The notes: a model not told the origin generated them from the sequence alone. Positions 27,423 through 37,433 are shown, counted from the first letter of the stretch. The stretch is 64,000 nt of DNA from Pseudovibrio exalbescens (GCF_028737195.1 NZ_JAQZAJ010000003.1:592591-656590); one strand, 5' to 3'. Made by a program: numbers and translations.

Positions 27423-28169
27423 CTAGAGTTCTTCTCGAACAAACCCTTCAGGTGTCCAGTAGTAGTAAGGAACCGGATAATCTGGCTCCAGCTTCGGATC
27501 TTCCGCGAGGCGGTTCTGCAGCTCTTCAATAACGGCCAAAGTTATTGGCGGTAGCTCCAACTGCTTGCTCTCCTCCAAAGAAAGCCATTGAAGCTCTTCC
27601 AGCTCGCCCGATGGCCCTGTTCCTTCTGGGAGCCTGTCGGCGATCTGATCTGACCAGACGGCGAGAAAGCGCGTGTCGTAACGCCGTGGACGTCCAGGAG
27701 GCGTGATGGCGCGTGCAACGAAGCGCATCGGGCTCAGGTCCGGCATGACGAACCGGTTGTCAAAGGCTTCAAAACCATGGCCGCAGGGTTCTGTATCGTT
27801 GTGGTCCAGACGACCGATGAACAGGCCTGCTTCTTCATAGGTTTCGCGCACAGCGGCAATGGCGAAGGCGCGAGTGTAGTCCTCTTCTTCTTCGCCCTTC
27901 AGATCCCTGGTAAGCTTTGACTGCACAGTGGGATCATAGTCCGCGGCAAAACGAACGCCGACGTCTTCCGGATCGACGCGCCCACCTGGAAACACAAACA
28001 TGCCGGGCATGAACTTGTGGCGCATGTGGCGCCGGCCCATGAGAACATGAGGGTCACCGTCAGCCTTGCGCTCCAGAATAAGAAGCGTTGCCGCATCTTT
28101 TGGTACCAGCGGCTCTCCATCAAGAATGCGATCAACGCGTTGAAGGCGGTCGAGTATTTCCTGGCTCAT
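27423..28169 (-). CDS. NUDIX hydrolase
   Basis: A 248-residue NUDIX enzyme; the Nudix box is split, with FVFPGGRVDPED upstream and the RETYEEAGLFIG helix some 35 residues later, leaving the metal-binding REx2EE core intact. The family hydrolyses nucleoside diphosphates linked to another moiety; this larger COG0494 type is often annotated as CoA or ADP-sugar pyrophosphatase-like without proof. It begins 6 bases after the DUF983 stop and is the last gene of the run. Confidence 0.87.
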   Translation of the reverse strand: MSQEILDRLQRVDRILDGEPLVPKDAATLLILERKADGDPHVLMGRRHMRHKFMPGMFVFPGGRVDPEDVGVRFAADYDPTVQSKLTRDLKGEEEEDYTRAFAIAAVRETYEEAGLFIGRLDHNDTEPCGHGFEAFDNRFVMPDLSPMRFVARAITPPGRPRRYDTRFLAVWSDQIADRLPEGTGPSGELEELQWLSLEESKQLELPPITLAVIEELQNRLAEDPKLEPDYPVPYYYWTPEGFVREEL

Positions 28170-28175
28170 GGTGCG

Positions 28176-28622
28176 CTAGGCCTGACTGACGGAGTGAAAG
28201 GTGTTGTCACCGGTTTCCTCCTCATCCTCTGACTTTAGATCAAAGCCGTGCATGCGCAGCGCCCATTGCAGGCCCACAAGACTGCCTTTTATGGGCGGCA
28301 GCATGGCGAGCGACATAACCACCGTCAGCGGCAGCCACAGGGCCATATGAAGCCATAGGGGAGGAAAGAAGGCCATCTCCACTGCAAGGCACAGAGCCAC
28401 AACGATGTGACCGACAATGAAGATGGTAAAGTACGGAGGGGCGTCGTCGGCGCGGTGGTGGTGTAGTTCTTCACCGCACGCATCGCAGCTTTGTTTGACC
28501 TTCAAGAAGCTTTCAAACATCTTGCCGTTGCCGCAGGAGGGGCACTTCAGCAGCCCTCCCTTGGCCATAGCGGAAGCCACGTCACGTTTTGGGGGAGGGC
28601 TGATGCTTTCCTGCAAACTCAT
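28176..28622 (-). CDS. DUF983 family membrane protein
   Basis: A 148-residue protein with an N-terminal zinc-ribbon-like segment (CPSCGNGKMF and CDACGEEL) and two hydrophobic segments, the hallmark layout of DUF983. The family function is unknown; it is frequent in alphaproteobacteria, often next to rnr and NUDIX genes, as here. It starts 7 bases after the rnr stop. Confidence 0.87.
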   Translation of the reverse strand: MSLQESISPPPKRDVASAMAKGGLLKCPSCGNGKMFESFLKVKQSCDACGEELHHHRADDAPPYFTIFIVGHIVVALCLAVEMAFFPPLWLHMALWLPLTVVMSLAMLPPIKGSLVGLQWALRMHGFDLKSEDEEETGDNTFHSVSQA

Positions 28623-28629
28623 TCGTGTT

Positions 28630-30936
28630 TCACCGTTTCTTTCGAGACTTCGACTTTCTCAATCCCGCTGGCTTGCCTGTTCGTTGCGACCAGTTCTTCT
28701 TTTTTGTGGTCGGCTTGCGTCGACCCATATCTGAGGAAATCTTACCTGGGCTCAAAATCTCGAACCGCAAGGCGCCTGCGAATGGAGCTGCTTCTGCCAA
28801 ACGAACTTCAACCGTATCTCCCAGTTGGAAGGTTTCACGGGTGGCTCTGCCAATCAGTGCATGGGCCGCTTCTTCATAGGCGTAGTAATCATTCCCAATA
28901 GTAGAAGCAGGTACAAAACCATCTGCGCCGCTATCTTGCAAGCGTACAAAAAGTCCCGATTTGGTGACGCCGGCGATTCTTCCGGTGAACTTGGCACCGA
29001 CCTGGTCTGCCAGCCAGAGGGCGATCAAGCGGTCAATGGTTTCCCTTTCCGCCAGCATTGCCCTTCTTTCTGCTGCGGAAATTTCCCCTGCGATCACCTC
29101 GAGTTTGTCCTCAAATCCGCTAGGTAAACCGTCCTTGCCGAGGTTTAGCGAGGCAATCAACGCCCTGTGGACAATCAGGTCGGCATAGCGGCGGATTGGG
29201 GAAGTGAAGTGGGCATAACGTCGCAGGTTAAGGCCAAAGTGACCAATGTTTTGCGGGTGATACTCGGCCTGCGCCTGAGAGCGCAGCACAACTTCGTTCA
29301 CCAAAGGCGAGTTTGGCGTGTCTTTTACGCGGTCCAAGATGTTGTTGAACACGGAGGCGCGCAAACCACCCTGATGGGGCAGCTTGATGTTCATGGTCGA
29401 CAGGAAGTCGCGCAGGTTTTCAAGCTTTTCCGGCGTAGACGCGTCATGGATGCGGTAGAGCAGTGCAGAATTCTTGGATTCCAGTGTTTCTGCCGCGGCC
29501 ACGTTGGCCTGAATCATGAACTCTTCAATCAGTTTGTGGGCGTCAAGGCGCTCTGGCACCACCACGCGGTCCACTGTGCCATCTTCTTTCAGAAGAATCT
29601 TGCGTTCAGGCAAGTCAAGCTCGAGTGGGGCACGCTTGTCGCGGCCTTTCTTGAGAACCGCGTAGGCCTGCCAAAGAGGTTTCAGCACATCTTCCAGCAA
29701 GACCTCTGTCTTGTCGTCAGTTATGCCTTCAATGGCTTTTTGTGCCTGCTGGTAGGAGAGCTTGGCCGCAGAGCGCATGATCACACGGTGGAAGGTGTGC
29801 GAGATCTTTTGGCCCTCAGCATCAAACACCATGCGCGTCGCCATGGCAGGGCGTTCTTCCTTCTCGCGAAGGGAGCACAGGTTGTTTGAGATGCGCTCCG
29901 GCAGCATAGGGATGACCCGGTCCGGGAAATAGACCGAGTTGCCGCGCTTTTGCGCTTCGCGGTCCATGTCGGAGCCTGGTGTCACATACGCGGCCACGTC
30001 GGCAATAGCGACGTAAACCACAACGCCACCTTCGTTTTCCGGATCATCATCAGCCTGTGCGAACACCGCATCATCGTGGTCCTTCGCGTCCGCCGGGTCG
30101 ATCGTGATCAGCGGAATGTCGCGCCAGTCTTCCCGGTTTTGCTGCTTGACCGGCTTGGCGCTCTCGGCTTCTGCCAGCACTTCATCCGGAAACACGTTCG
30201 GAATGTTCTGGCTGTAAAGCGCGATTTCGGAGACCGCGTGTTCGGAGTTCATGGAGCCGATGCGGTGTTCAACGCTGGCCCGAGCGATGCCGTAGCGCCC
30301 GACCTTGTGAACAGCAACGGAAACGAGATCGCCGTCTTCTGCTTCTTTCAGGTCCCGTGGATCAATATCCACTTCTTTGACACGCCGGTCTACTGGCTCC
30401 AGGTGGACCGCCTTGGTTGTCGGGTCGATGCGCAGGATGCCCAGTATGGTGCTTTCCTGCTTCTGCAACCTGCGGATTACACGGGCGCAATACGAGGCTT
30501 GCGGCCCCGGATCCTGTTCATTCAAACGCACAAGAGCACGGTCGCCCACCCCAACTTGAGGGCCGGACTTGCCACGACGCTGTTCCTGCAGGATCAGAAT
30601 GTTGGGCGGGTTGCCATGTTCGGGATCCCAGTTCGTCGGGGTGCCCAGCAACTCGCCATCACGGGACCGGGTGTTGAGGTTCACCACCAAAACGGAGGGG
30701 AGGTCGCCGGGGCGGATCATGCGCTTCTTGCGCTTTTCGATCGACCCTTCTTCAGCGAGTTCCTTCAGCTGTTTCTTCAAATGGATGCGAGCTGCACCCA
30801 CAATGCCGAAGTGGCGGGCGATTTCCCGCTTGCCGGCTTTGCCGGGGTTTTCTGCGATGAACGCAAGGATGTCATCGCGGGACGGCATTTCTGCCGGTCC
30901 CTTGTGCTTTTTTCCAGCGAGCTTGTGTCGGCTCAA
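28630..30936 (-). CDS. rnr: Ribonuclease R
   Basis: A 768-residue 3'-5' exoribonuclease that degrades structured RNA. A basic N-terminus and winged-helix region precede two cold-shock domains, the RNB catalytic domain (TIDPADAKDHDDAVFA with the metal-binding aspartates) and a C-terminal S1 domain, ending in a Lys/Arg-rich tail (KKKNWSQR and SKSRKKR). The reading frame starts with TTG at 30936, preceded by GGAAG; an ATG at 30888 is an alternative, but the longer N-terminus resembles the basic leader common to the family. It lies 64 bases after topA. Confidence 0.96.
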   Translation of the reverse strand: MSRHKLAGKKHKGPAEMPSRDDILAFIAENPGKAGKREIARHFGIVGAARIHLKKQLKELAEEGSIEKRKKRMIRPGDLPSVLVVNLNTRSRDGELLGTPTNWDPEHGNPPNILILQEQRRGKSGPQVGVGDRALVRLNEQDPGPQASYCARVIRRLQKQESTILGILRIDPTTKAVHLEPVDRRVKEVDIDPRDLKEAEDGDLVSVAVHKVGRYGIARASVEHRIGSMNSEHAVSEIALYSQNIPNVFPDEVLAEAESAKPVKQQNREDWRDIPLITIDPADAKDHDDAVFAQADDDPENEGGVVVYVAIADVAAYVTPGSDMDREAQKRGNSVYFPDRVIPMLPERISNNLCSLREKEERPAMATRMVFDAEGQKISHTFHRVIMRSAAKLSYQQAQKAIEGITDDKTEVLLEDVLKPLWQAYAVLKKGRDKRAPLELDLPERKILLKEDGTVDRVVVPERLDAHKLIEEFMIQANVAAAETLESKNSALLYRIHDASTPEKLENLRDFLSTMNIKLPHQGGLRASVFNNILDRVKDTPNSPLVNEVVLRSQAQAEYHPQNIGHFGLNLRRYAHFTSPIRRYADLIVHRALIASLNLGKDGLPSGFEDKLEVIAGEISAAERRAMLAERETIDRLIALWLADQVGAKFTGRIAGVTKSGLFVRLQDSGADGFVPASTIGNDYYAYEEAAHALIGRATRETFQLGDTVEVRLAEAAPFAGALRFEILSPGKISSDMGRRKPTTKKKNWSQRTGKPAGLRKSKSRKKR

Positions 30937-31000
30937 TTCTTTTCTTCCAGTACAGCAGAGCGCTGCGCTTGCGCCCTTTTTGCGGGCAGAGTGTACCGCC

Positions 31001-33811
31001 TTAACCGGAAGCCTTGTTGGCGTTTACGATTGAGACGGCCTGTTCAAATGTAATGTCGTCCGGTTTCACATCCTTGCCGAGGGAGATGAAAGTTTTATCC
31101 CACTTCAGGCGGATGCCGAGACGGCCGCTGTCACGAAGGCTCATGTCACCCCCATCAGGGTGTGCGCCCAACTCCTTCAGTACGCCCTTCGCAGCGCCTT
31201 CGGACTTGGAAGCGGAGGCCTTTTTAGCGGTGGTTTTCTTTGCGGCGGCTTTCTTGCCTTTGCCTTTTGATCCTGCCTTGGCATTCACCAGTTCAATGGC
31301 CTGCTCAAGCGTGACGTCCTCGGGCTTGGTGTCCTTCGGCAGTGTGGCGTTGGTCTTTTCCCATTTCACATAGGGACCATACCGGCCGGAGTAAACATTA
31401 ATTGCGCCGCCATCCGGGTGATCACCCAGTTCCTTGAGCGGTTTTGCTGCAGCGCGGCGACCACCACCCTTGGCACGCTTCTCGGCGAGAAGTGTAACGG
31501 CGCGGTTGATGCCAACAGAGAACACCTCATCAGGTCCATCCAGATTGGCATAGGTCCCATCGTGCTGAACGAATGGGCCGAAGCGTCCAAGGCCTGCGGT
31601 AATCATCTTGCCGTCTTCAGGGTGCTCGCCCACTTCCCGTGGGAGGGAGAGCAACTGGAGCGCCTTTTCGAGATCCAGGCCCGCAGCAGACCAACCACGC
31701 GGCAGGGAGGAGCGCTTTGGCTTGGCCTCTTCACCCAGCTGCACATAAGGTCCGAAGCGACCAACGCGCAAGGAGACTTCAAGGCCGGTTTCCGGATCAA
31801 CACCCAGAACCTTCGGGCCATCGGAAGCTGCGTCCCCATCGCCGTCACCGGAGTTGTTCAGCTGGCGGGTATAATCACAGTGTGGCGGATCCTCATCAGG
31901 AACCTTGCCGTCCTTCTTGTCCTTGTTGTAGTTGGAGCAACCAACAAAGGCACCAAAGCGGCTTACTTTCAAGGACAAGCGGCCGGTCTCACACTTTGGA
32001 CACTGGCGTGGATCCGAACCATCTTCCTTGTCCGGGAAGACGTGGGCCCTCAGAATGTCATTGAGGGCGTCCAGCACTTCCGTGTTGGAGCGCTTGATAA
32101 CCTCGTCACAGATTTCGTGGAATGGGTTCCAGAAGTCGCGCAAGACCTTTTTCCAATCCAAATCACCTGCGGAAATCTTGTCGAGCTGGTCTTCCAGCGA
32201 CGCGGTGAAGTCATACTCCACATAACGCTCGAAGAAGCCTTCCAGGAACGCTGTAACCAGACGACCTTTATCCTGTGGGACCAGGCGCTTCTTTTCCTGA
32301 ACCACGTAGCCGCGATCACGCAGGGTTTGCAGTGTGGCTGCATAGGTGGAAGGGCGGCCGATGCTGAGCTCTTCCATCTTCTTCACCAATGTCGCTTCCG
32401 TATAGCGTGGTGGCGGTTCAGTGAAGTGCTGATTGGCTTCAATGCCTGTGCGGCCAAGGACGTCGTCCTTGTTCATGGCTGGAAGGCGGCGTGAATCTTC
32501 GTCTTCCTCGTCATCGCGGCCCTCTTGATAGAGGGTCAGGAAGCCGTCAAAGCGCACAACGGATCCCGTGGCGCGCAAGGCCGCGGTCTTTGGGCCATTG
32601 ATGGCTTCAATGTCTGCTGTGGTGCGTTCAAGCACTGCGCTTTCCATCTGACTGGCGATGGTGCGCTTCCAGATCAACTCGTAGAGCCGTGCTGCATCTG
32701 GATCAAGGAACTTGGCCATATCTCGCGGGTGCCGCGTCAGATCCGTTGGGCGGATCGCTTCGTGCGCTTCCTGCGCGTTCTTGGCCTTGGTGGAGTAGAA
32801 GCGAGGCTTTTCTGGGACGTAGTTGTCGCCAAACTGCTTGCCGATCACAGAGCGGGCGCTGTGGATGGCTTCCTGCGCAATCTGCACCCCGTCTGTACGC
32901 ATGTAGGTGATAAGACCGGCAGTCTCGCCGCCGATGTTCACCCCTTCATAAAGACCCTGCGCCACCTGCATGGTGCGGGCAGCGGCAAAGCCGCACTTAC
33001 GAGAAGCTTCCTGCTGAAGGGTCGATGTGGTGAATGGCGGGAACGGGTTGCGCTTTTGCGGCTTGGATTCAACGCTCATCACCTGGAAGCTCGCGCCTTC
33101 CAGCATGGTCTTGATGCTGGTGGCTTCCGCCTCGTTTCCAATGCTGAGCTTTTGAAGTTTCTTGCCGTCAAACGCAGTCAGGCGGGCCTGAACCGGATCT
33201 GCAGATGGGGTCTTCAGGTTGGCCAGCAGCGACCAGTATTCCTGACTGACAAAGTCTTCGATTTCGTTTTCACGCTGACAAACAAGGCGCAGGGCAACGG
33301 ACTGCACGCGGCCTGCAGAGCGGGCTCCCGGCAGCTTGCGCCACAAGACAGGTGAGAGTGTGAAACCCACGAGGTAGTCGAGGGCACGGCGCGCCAGATA
33401 GGCGTCTACCAAAGGCTCGTCCAGCTCGCGCGGGTTCTGCATGGCTTCAAGGATCGCGTTTTTCGTGATCGCATTGAACACGACGCGCTCGACTTTCTTG
33501 TCCTTGAGGAGTTTTTTCTTCTTCAAAACCTCAAGCACGTGCCATGAAATTGCTTCCCCTTCGCGGTCGGGGTCGGTTGCGAGAATGAGGCGGTCGGCAT
33601 CCTTCACCGCATTGGCAATATCGCTGAGGCGTTTTTGTGATTTGGAATCCACCGCCCATGACATGGCAAAGTCATCATCGGGGAGCACTGAACCATCTTT
33701 CGGGGGCAAATCACGCACGTGACCATAAGAGGCCAGTACCTTGTAATCCGACCCAAGGTATTTGTTGATGGTTTTGGCTTTCGCCGGCGATTCCACAATG
33801 ACGATATTCAT
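31001..33811 (-). CDS. topA: DNA topoisomerase I
   Basis: A 936-residue type IA topoisomerase that relaxes negative supercoils. The TOPRIM domain begins IVIVESPAKAKTINKYL and has ATDPDREGEAISWH with the acidic metal site; the active-site Tyr303 is in GLITYMRTD. The C-terminal part has one recognisable zinc finger (CPKCETG) and four Gly-rich topoisomerase C-terminal repeats of the RFGPYVQ type, separated by a Lys/Ala-rich stretch. It is the promoter-proximal gene of the run topA-rnr-DUF983-NUDIX. Confidence 0.97.
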   Translation of the reverse strand: MNIVIVESPAKAKTINKYLGSDYKVLASYGHVRDLPPKDGSVLPDDDFAMSWAVDSKSQKRLSDIANAVKDADRLILATDPDREGEAISWHVLEVLKKKKLLKDKKVERVVFNAITKNAILEAMQNPRELDEPLVDAYLARRALDYLVGFTLSPVLWRKLPGARSAGRVQSVALRLVCQRENEIEDFVSQEYWSLLANLKTPSADPVQARLTAFDGKKLQKLSIGNEAEATSIKTMLEGASFQVMSVESKPQKRNPFPPFTTSTLQQEASRKCGFAAARTMQVAQGLYEGVNIGGETAGLITYMRTDGVQIAQEAIHSARSVIGKQFGDNYVPEKPRFYSTKAKNAQEAHEAIRPTDLTRHPRDMAKFLDPDAARLYELIWKRTIASQMESAVLERTTADIEAINGPKTAALRATGSVVRFDGFLTLYQEGRDDEEDEDSRRLPAMNKDDVLGRTGIEANQHFTEPPPRYTEATLVKKMEELSIGRPSTYAATLQTLRDRGYVVQEKKRLVPQDKGRLVTAFLEGFFERYVEYDFTASLEDQLDKISAGDLDWKKVLRDFWNPFHEICDEVIKRSNTEVLDALNDILRAHVFPDKEDGSDPRQCPKCETGRLSLKVSRFGAFVGCSNYNKDKKDGKVPDEDPPHCDYTRQLNNSGDGDGDAASDGPKVLGVDPETGLEVSLRVGRFGPYVQLGEEAKPKRSSLPRGWSAAGLDLEKALQLLSLPREVGEHPEDGKMITAGLGRFGPFVQHDGTYANLDGPDEVFSVGINRAVTLLAEKRAKGGGRRAAAKPLKELGDHPDGGAINVYSGRYGPYVKWEKTNATLPKDTKPEDVTLEQAIELVNAKAGSKGKGKKAAAKKTTAKKASASKSEGAAKGVLKELGAHPDGGDMSLRDSGRLGIRLKWDKTFISLGKDVKPDDITFEQAVSIVNANKASG

Positions 33812-34110
33812 CTAAATCCAAACTCTCGCGACTTTTTCGCCTATGAATTGGTGCAGGGCACAGGATGCAAGTGAGTCGATCCGAGACAATCTCGGATACA
33901 GTCGCGGCTGTCAAATGGCCTTTTCAGCGCGCGAGGTCAAGAGTGGAAAAGCCATAGACCCTGATAAAGCACCCCTACGTAATTAGTGGTTTTGCACTTC
34001 CGCTCAAGATTGAAGAGTGTTATTTCCTTAGCGCAATCATGAATTGCATTTCACAAAACATAAGAGAAAACGTTTAGCTGGTACCATCCCAGCAATTGGA
34101 AAGGCGAAAC
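33812..34110. other. Divergent promoter region of topA and a small ORF
   Basis: About 300 bases without a gene. It must hold the topA promoter on the minus strand and that of the small plus-strand gene. A short inverted repeat GCAAT-CATGA-ATTGC lies at 34033-34047. I see no clear promoter boxes. Confidence 0.4.
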
Positions 34111-34326
34111 ATGAGTGAAGGCGCACCCCTCAATGCCGCAAGCAACGATGATCGTGTAGCAACTGCAACTTATTGTGAGAAGATGTGTCAGGAACTGGCC
34201 AAGATGGCTCGCTCTAATGACTTGAGTTTTCTTGCTTATCTTCTGTCCATGGCTGAAGAAGAAGCTCGTCAGGAGCGTCAGAAAGGCGCAGCACCTGAAA
34301 CAGAGCTCAAGGTAGCCAACGGGTAG
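34111..34326 (+). CDS. Small conserved alphaproteobacterial protein (71 aa)
   Basis: A 71-residue acidic protein with a helical core (CEKMCQELAKMARSNDLSFL and LAYLLSMAEEEARQE). The pattern MAxxxxLxxLAYLLxMAxxEA is common to small hypothetical proteins of Hyphomicrobiales. No membrane segment or signal peptide is present. GGAAAGG lies about seven bases before the ATG. It is convergent with dprA. Confidence 0.7.
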   Translation: MSEGAPLNAASNDDRVATATYCEKMCQELAKMARSNDLSFLAYLLSMAEEEARQERQKGAAPETELKVANG

Positions 34327-34342
34327 TTCGTCCTACCCAACG
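34321..34342. terminator. Short hairpin between the small ORF and dprA
   Basis: GGGTAG (34321-34326, including the stop codon of the small ORF) pairs with CTACCC (34333-34338). T-runs on either side are poor, so it is only terminator-like. Confidence 0.3.
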
Positions 34343-34346
34343 TTTC

Positions 34347-35483
34347 TTATGTGATGAGAGAAACCTTGTTTCCCCGGTGACGTTCCAAGCGTCCTGCTAA
34401 TTCAAGCTCAAGCAGCATGACCTGAGCTGCTTGAGGGGATATATGCAAAAAACGGATTATTTCATCCACATCGCTTGGCGTCGGGCCGAGCGCATATAAA
34501 AGCCTTTGCCGATCATTCTCTGAAATTTCCTCAGTGTTATAGCCGGGATGTTCGGCACCTGCCGGTTCTTCAAAATTTTGGGAGAGCAGGCTTGCGCTGT
34601 TGGCTTCCAACACCTGAAGGGCATCGTCGGGCGTCATCATCAGGGCGGCCCCTTGCTGGATGAGCCGGTTTGCGCCTTCAGATCGCGGGTCAAGGGGAGA
34701 GCCGGGGACTGCTAGCACATCCCTGTTTTGTTCCAGAGCAAAGCGCGCCGTGTGCAGGCTGCCGGATCGGCTTGCCGCTTCAATCACCAGTACCCCTAGC
34801 GAGATACCTGAGATCAGTCTGTTGCGACGTGGGAACTCTCTGGCGCGGGGTTTGAGCCCAAATGGCATCTCCGTCACGACGCCGCCCGCATTTTGGTGGA
34901 AGGCTTCAACCAGAGCCTGGTTCTCACTCGGGTAGATCACGTTAATCCCACCTGCGAATACGGCCAGGGTGCCCAGTCGAAGGCTTGCCTTGTGCGCCGC
35001 GCTGTCGATGCCGCGCGCAAGGCCTGAGACGACAAGATAGCCGTTGCGCGATAGTTCTTCTGCAAAGGTCGCTGCGAGCTTTGCGCCTGCCATGGAGCAA
35101 TTGCGCGCACCGATTATGGCGACAGCCTTTGAACCTGCGGTATCTGCGGGGCCAGCCATGGTAAGAAGCGGTGGGGGCGCTTCAATTTCGCGCAGGTTTG
35201 GCGGATAGGGCCGCTCTCCAAGGGCCACCATGGACGCGCCGTAGCGGCTCACAGCGTCAAGTTCGGCCTCCGCCTTGTCTGCGGGGCAGACCTTGTAGGA
35301 GGACCGTCCGCCGCGTCGTGACAGGTCGGGAAGAGCGGCGAGCGCATTTTCGGCAGAACCAAAGTGATTGAGCAAATCGCGGAAGGTCCGCGGTCCCACA
35401 TTTTCAGAACGGATAAGCCTGAGCCAGGAGAGCCGCTGCGCGTCACTAAGTTCAACCGCGCGGCCCTTCGTGGCTGTTGGCAT
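34347..35483 (-). CDS. dprA: DNA-processing protein DprA
   Basis: A 378-residue protein that loads RecA on incoming single-stranded DNA during transformation. An N-terminal helical region is followed by the Rossmann-like DprA core with VAIIGARNCSMAG, VVSGLARGIDSAAHKASL and NRLISGIS motifs, and a C-terminal winged-helix domain (about 305-370). It begins three bases after the plsY stop, the fourth and last gene of the pyrB-pyrC-plsY-dprA run. Competence genes are not otherwise seen here, and dprA is widespread in organisms not known to be competent. Confidence 0.95.
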   Translation of the reverse strand: MPTATKGRAVELSDAQRLSWLRLIRSENVGPRTFRDLLNHFGSAENALAALPDLSRRGGRSSYKVCPADKAEAELDAVSRYGASMVALGERPYPPNLREIEAPPPLLTMAGPADTAGSKAVAIIGARNCSMAGAKLAATFAEELSRNGYLVVSGLARGIDSAAHKASLRLGTLAVFAGGINVIYPSENQALVEAFHQNAGGVVTEMPFGLKPRAREFPRRNRLISGISLGVLVIEAASRSGSLHTARFALEQNRDVLAVPGSPLDPRSEGANRLIQQGAALMMTPDDALQVLEANSASLLSQNFEEPAGAEHPGYNTEEISENDRQRLLYALGPTPSDVDEIIRFLHISPQAAQVMLLELELAGRLERHRGNKVSLIT

Positions 35484-35486
35484 TTA

Positions 35487-36104
35487 CTATCCCTTCGATC
35501 CGATTTTGCCTTCTGTGCCCTTAAGAAGACGAGAAATGTTCTCGTGATGTTTTAGCCAGAGCATGACACCAAGCAAACCCGTGATTTCTGCGAGTTGCCA
35601 TTGGTCAAATACAACAAGAACAAACGGGATCAGAAGAGACGAAACCAGTGCTGACAGTGAAGAGTATTTGGTGATGAAGGCCACAAGCAACCAAATCACC
35701 ATGAAGACCAGCGCGAAAGGCCAGTTCAGGCCGAGCAGAATGCCAATGTATGTTGCAACGCCTTTGCCGCCTTTGAACTTCAGCCAGACAGGAAACAGGT
35801 GACCGAGGAAGGCCCCAAGGCCCGCAATCATGGCGGCGTCATTGCCCAGCCAGATGTAGGCGATGACAACAGCAAGGGTGCCTTTGAGCGCATCACACAA
35901 CAAGGTGAGGGCTGCGAGGCTCTTCTTGCCGGTGCGTAGCACATTGGTGGTGCCAATGTTGCCGGAGCCGATCTGGCGAATGTCGCCCAGACCGGCTGCC
36001 TTTGTGATCAGGAGACCGAATGGAATGGAGCCAAGAATGTACCCGATTGCCAGAGCAATCATGTAGTATGGCAGTGAGTAAGACCAGCTGATTGGATCTG
36101 GCAC
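35487..36104 (-). CDS. plsY: Acyl phosphate:glycerol-3-phosphate acyltransferase PlsY
   Basis: A 205-residue inner-membrane enzyme that makes lysophosphatidic acid from acyl phosphate and glycerol-3-phosphate, the first step of phospholipid synthesis. It has about five membrane helices and the three PlsY motifs: [18 protein letters not shown] and FKGGKGVAT. The start is GTG with GGAG about eight bases upstream. It lies between pyrC and dprA on one transcript. Confidence 0.95.
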   Translation of the reverse strand: MPDPISWSYSLPYYMIALAIGYILGSIPFGLLITKAAGLGDIRQIGSGNIGTTNVLRTGKKSLAALTLLCDALKGTLAVVIAYIWLGNDAAMIAGLGAFLGHLFPVWLKFKGGKGVATYIGILLGLNWPFALVFMVIWLLVAFITKYSSLSALVSSLLIPFVLVVFDQWQLAEITGLLGVMLWLKHHENISRLLKGTEGKIGSKG

Positions 36105-36128
36105 GTCTTCGGTCTCCGTTGTGGCGCG

Positions 36129-37433
36129 TTAAGCTGCAATATTATACAGAATGCGACCCGCCACCAGAGTTGTCAGAACACGGCCCTGCAACGTCTCGTC
36201 TTCAAACGGTGTGTTCTTGGAACGAGAGCGGATTTTTTCTTTCTCTACAATCCAAGGCCGTTCCGGATCGAACACGATCAGGTCGGCAGGGGCACCCTTC
36301 GACAGACGGCCAGCTTCGAGCCCAAGACGATCTGCTGGATTGCAGGTCATGGCCGCCAGAAGCTTCATGAGAGGCACATCGCCGCTATGGACGAGGCGCA
36401 TTCCAGCTCCCAGCATGGTTTCAAGCCCTAGCGCACCGTCTTCAGATTCGGCAAACGGATGACGCTTGGTTTCCACATCCTGCGGGTTGTGGTCTGACAT
36501 AATGATGTCAATGGTGCCATCAGCCAGAGCTTTCACCATTTCCAGTCGGTCATCTTCCGTGCGCAGGGGCGGCGACATCTTGTGGAACGTGCGGTAGTTC
36601 GCAATGTCGTTTTCATTGAGCGTCAGATGATTGATGGAAATGCCAGCCGTTACATTCAGGCCGTCATTCTTGGCGATCTGAATGGCGCGTGCACTTTGCG
36701 GACAGGAGATAAGACGGGCGTGATACTTGCCCTTGGTCATGGCGACCAGTCGCATGTCCCGCTCAATGGCGATGAACTCCGCTTCACGCGGCACGCCGCC
36801 CAAACCCAGCCACGTGGCACGCAGGCCCGAGTTCATGACGCCTGAGCCTGCCAGATCCTTGTCCTTGGCCTGATGCACCACAAGGGCATCAAAGTCGCGG
36901 GCATAGGTGAGAATGCGCGCGAACACCTGCGAGTTGGAGACTGGAATGGTGGCGTTGGTAAAGGCAACGGCACCTGCTTCCTTCAGCAGGCCAAGCTCAC
37001 TCATTTCCCTGCCTTCAAGGGCTTTGGTCAGCGCTGCCATCGGATGGACATTCACGATGGCGGTGTGGCGGGCGCGGCGCAGGATGAAGTCTACCAGCGC
37101 CGGGTCATCAATGATGGGATCACAGTCCGGGCTGGTGATCATGGTGGTCACGCCACCAGCAGCGGCTGCTTGGCTTGCGCTTTCAAGGGTTTCCCGGTGC
37201 TCTGCTCCCGGTTCGCCCACAGTAACGCCCATGTCGATGAGGCCCGGAGCGACAATGGCGCCGCCGCAGTCCATCTTCACCGCACCTTCAGGTGCGCCTT
37301 GGTTGTTTGCTGCAGCGCCTACTGCAACAATCTTGCCGTCCTGCACGAGTACGGAACCGGCTTCATCCAGTCCCAAGGCAGGATCAATCACCCGCGCGTT
37401 GGTCAGAACGAGCGGATTGTTCTTTTCAGCCAT
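36129..37433 (-). CDS. pyrC: Dihydroorotase-like protein with degenerate metal site (PyrC/PyrX type)
   Basis: About 434 residues with the class I dihydroorotase fold, paired with pyrB. The metal-binding HxH that should follow APGLID is replaced: residues 69 and 71 are Gly and Thr (DMGVTVGEPG). The late metal-site loop reads SDHNPQD instead of TDHAPH, although other ligand-region histidines (VVHQAKDKD, INHLTL) remain. Such pseudo-dihydroorotases (PyrC'/PyrX) are known in Pseudomonas and others to stabilise the aspartate transcarbamoylase holoenzyme rather than catalyse. I therefore infer a structural role, with an active dihydroorotase encoded elsewhere. The ATG at 37433 has GAGGAG upstream and lies 10 bases after the pyrB stop. 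Confidence 0.88.
   Translation of the reverse strand: MAEKNNPLVLTNARVIDPALGLDEAGSVLVQDGKIVAVGAAANNQGAPEGAVKMDCGGAIVAPGLIDMGVTVGEPGAEHRETLESASQAAAAGGVTTMITSPDCDPIIDDPALVDFILRRARHTAIVNVHPMAALTKALEGREMSELGLLKEAGAVAFTNATIPVSNSQVFARILTYARDFDALVVHQAKDKDLAGSGVMNSGLRATWLGLGGVPREAEFIAIERDMRLVAMTKGKYHARLISCPQSARAIQIAKNDGLNVTAGISINHLTLNENDIANYRTFHKMSPPLRTEDDRLEMVKALADGTIDIIMSDHNPQDVETKRHPFAESEDGALGLETMLGAGMRLVHSGDVPLMKLLAAMTCNPADRLGLEAGRLSKGAPADLIVFDPERPWIVEKEKIRSRSKNTPFEDETLQGRVLTTLVAGRILYNIAA

Noticed and set aside
31418..32494. A 358-codon open frame on the plus strand within topA
   Set aside because: It is the antisense shadow of a long conserved gene; the topA protein on the other strand has complete family motifs.
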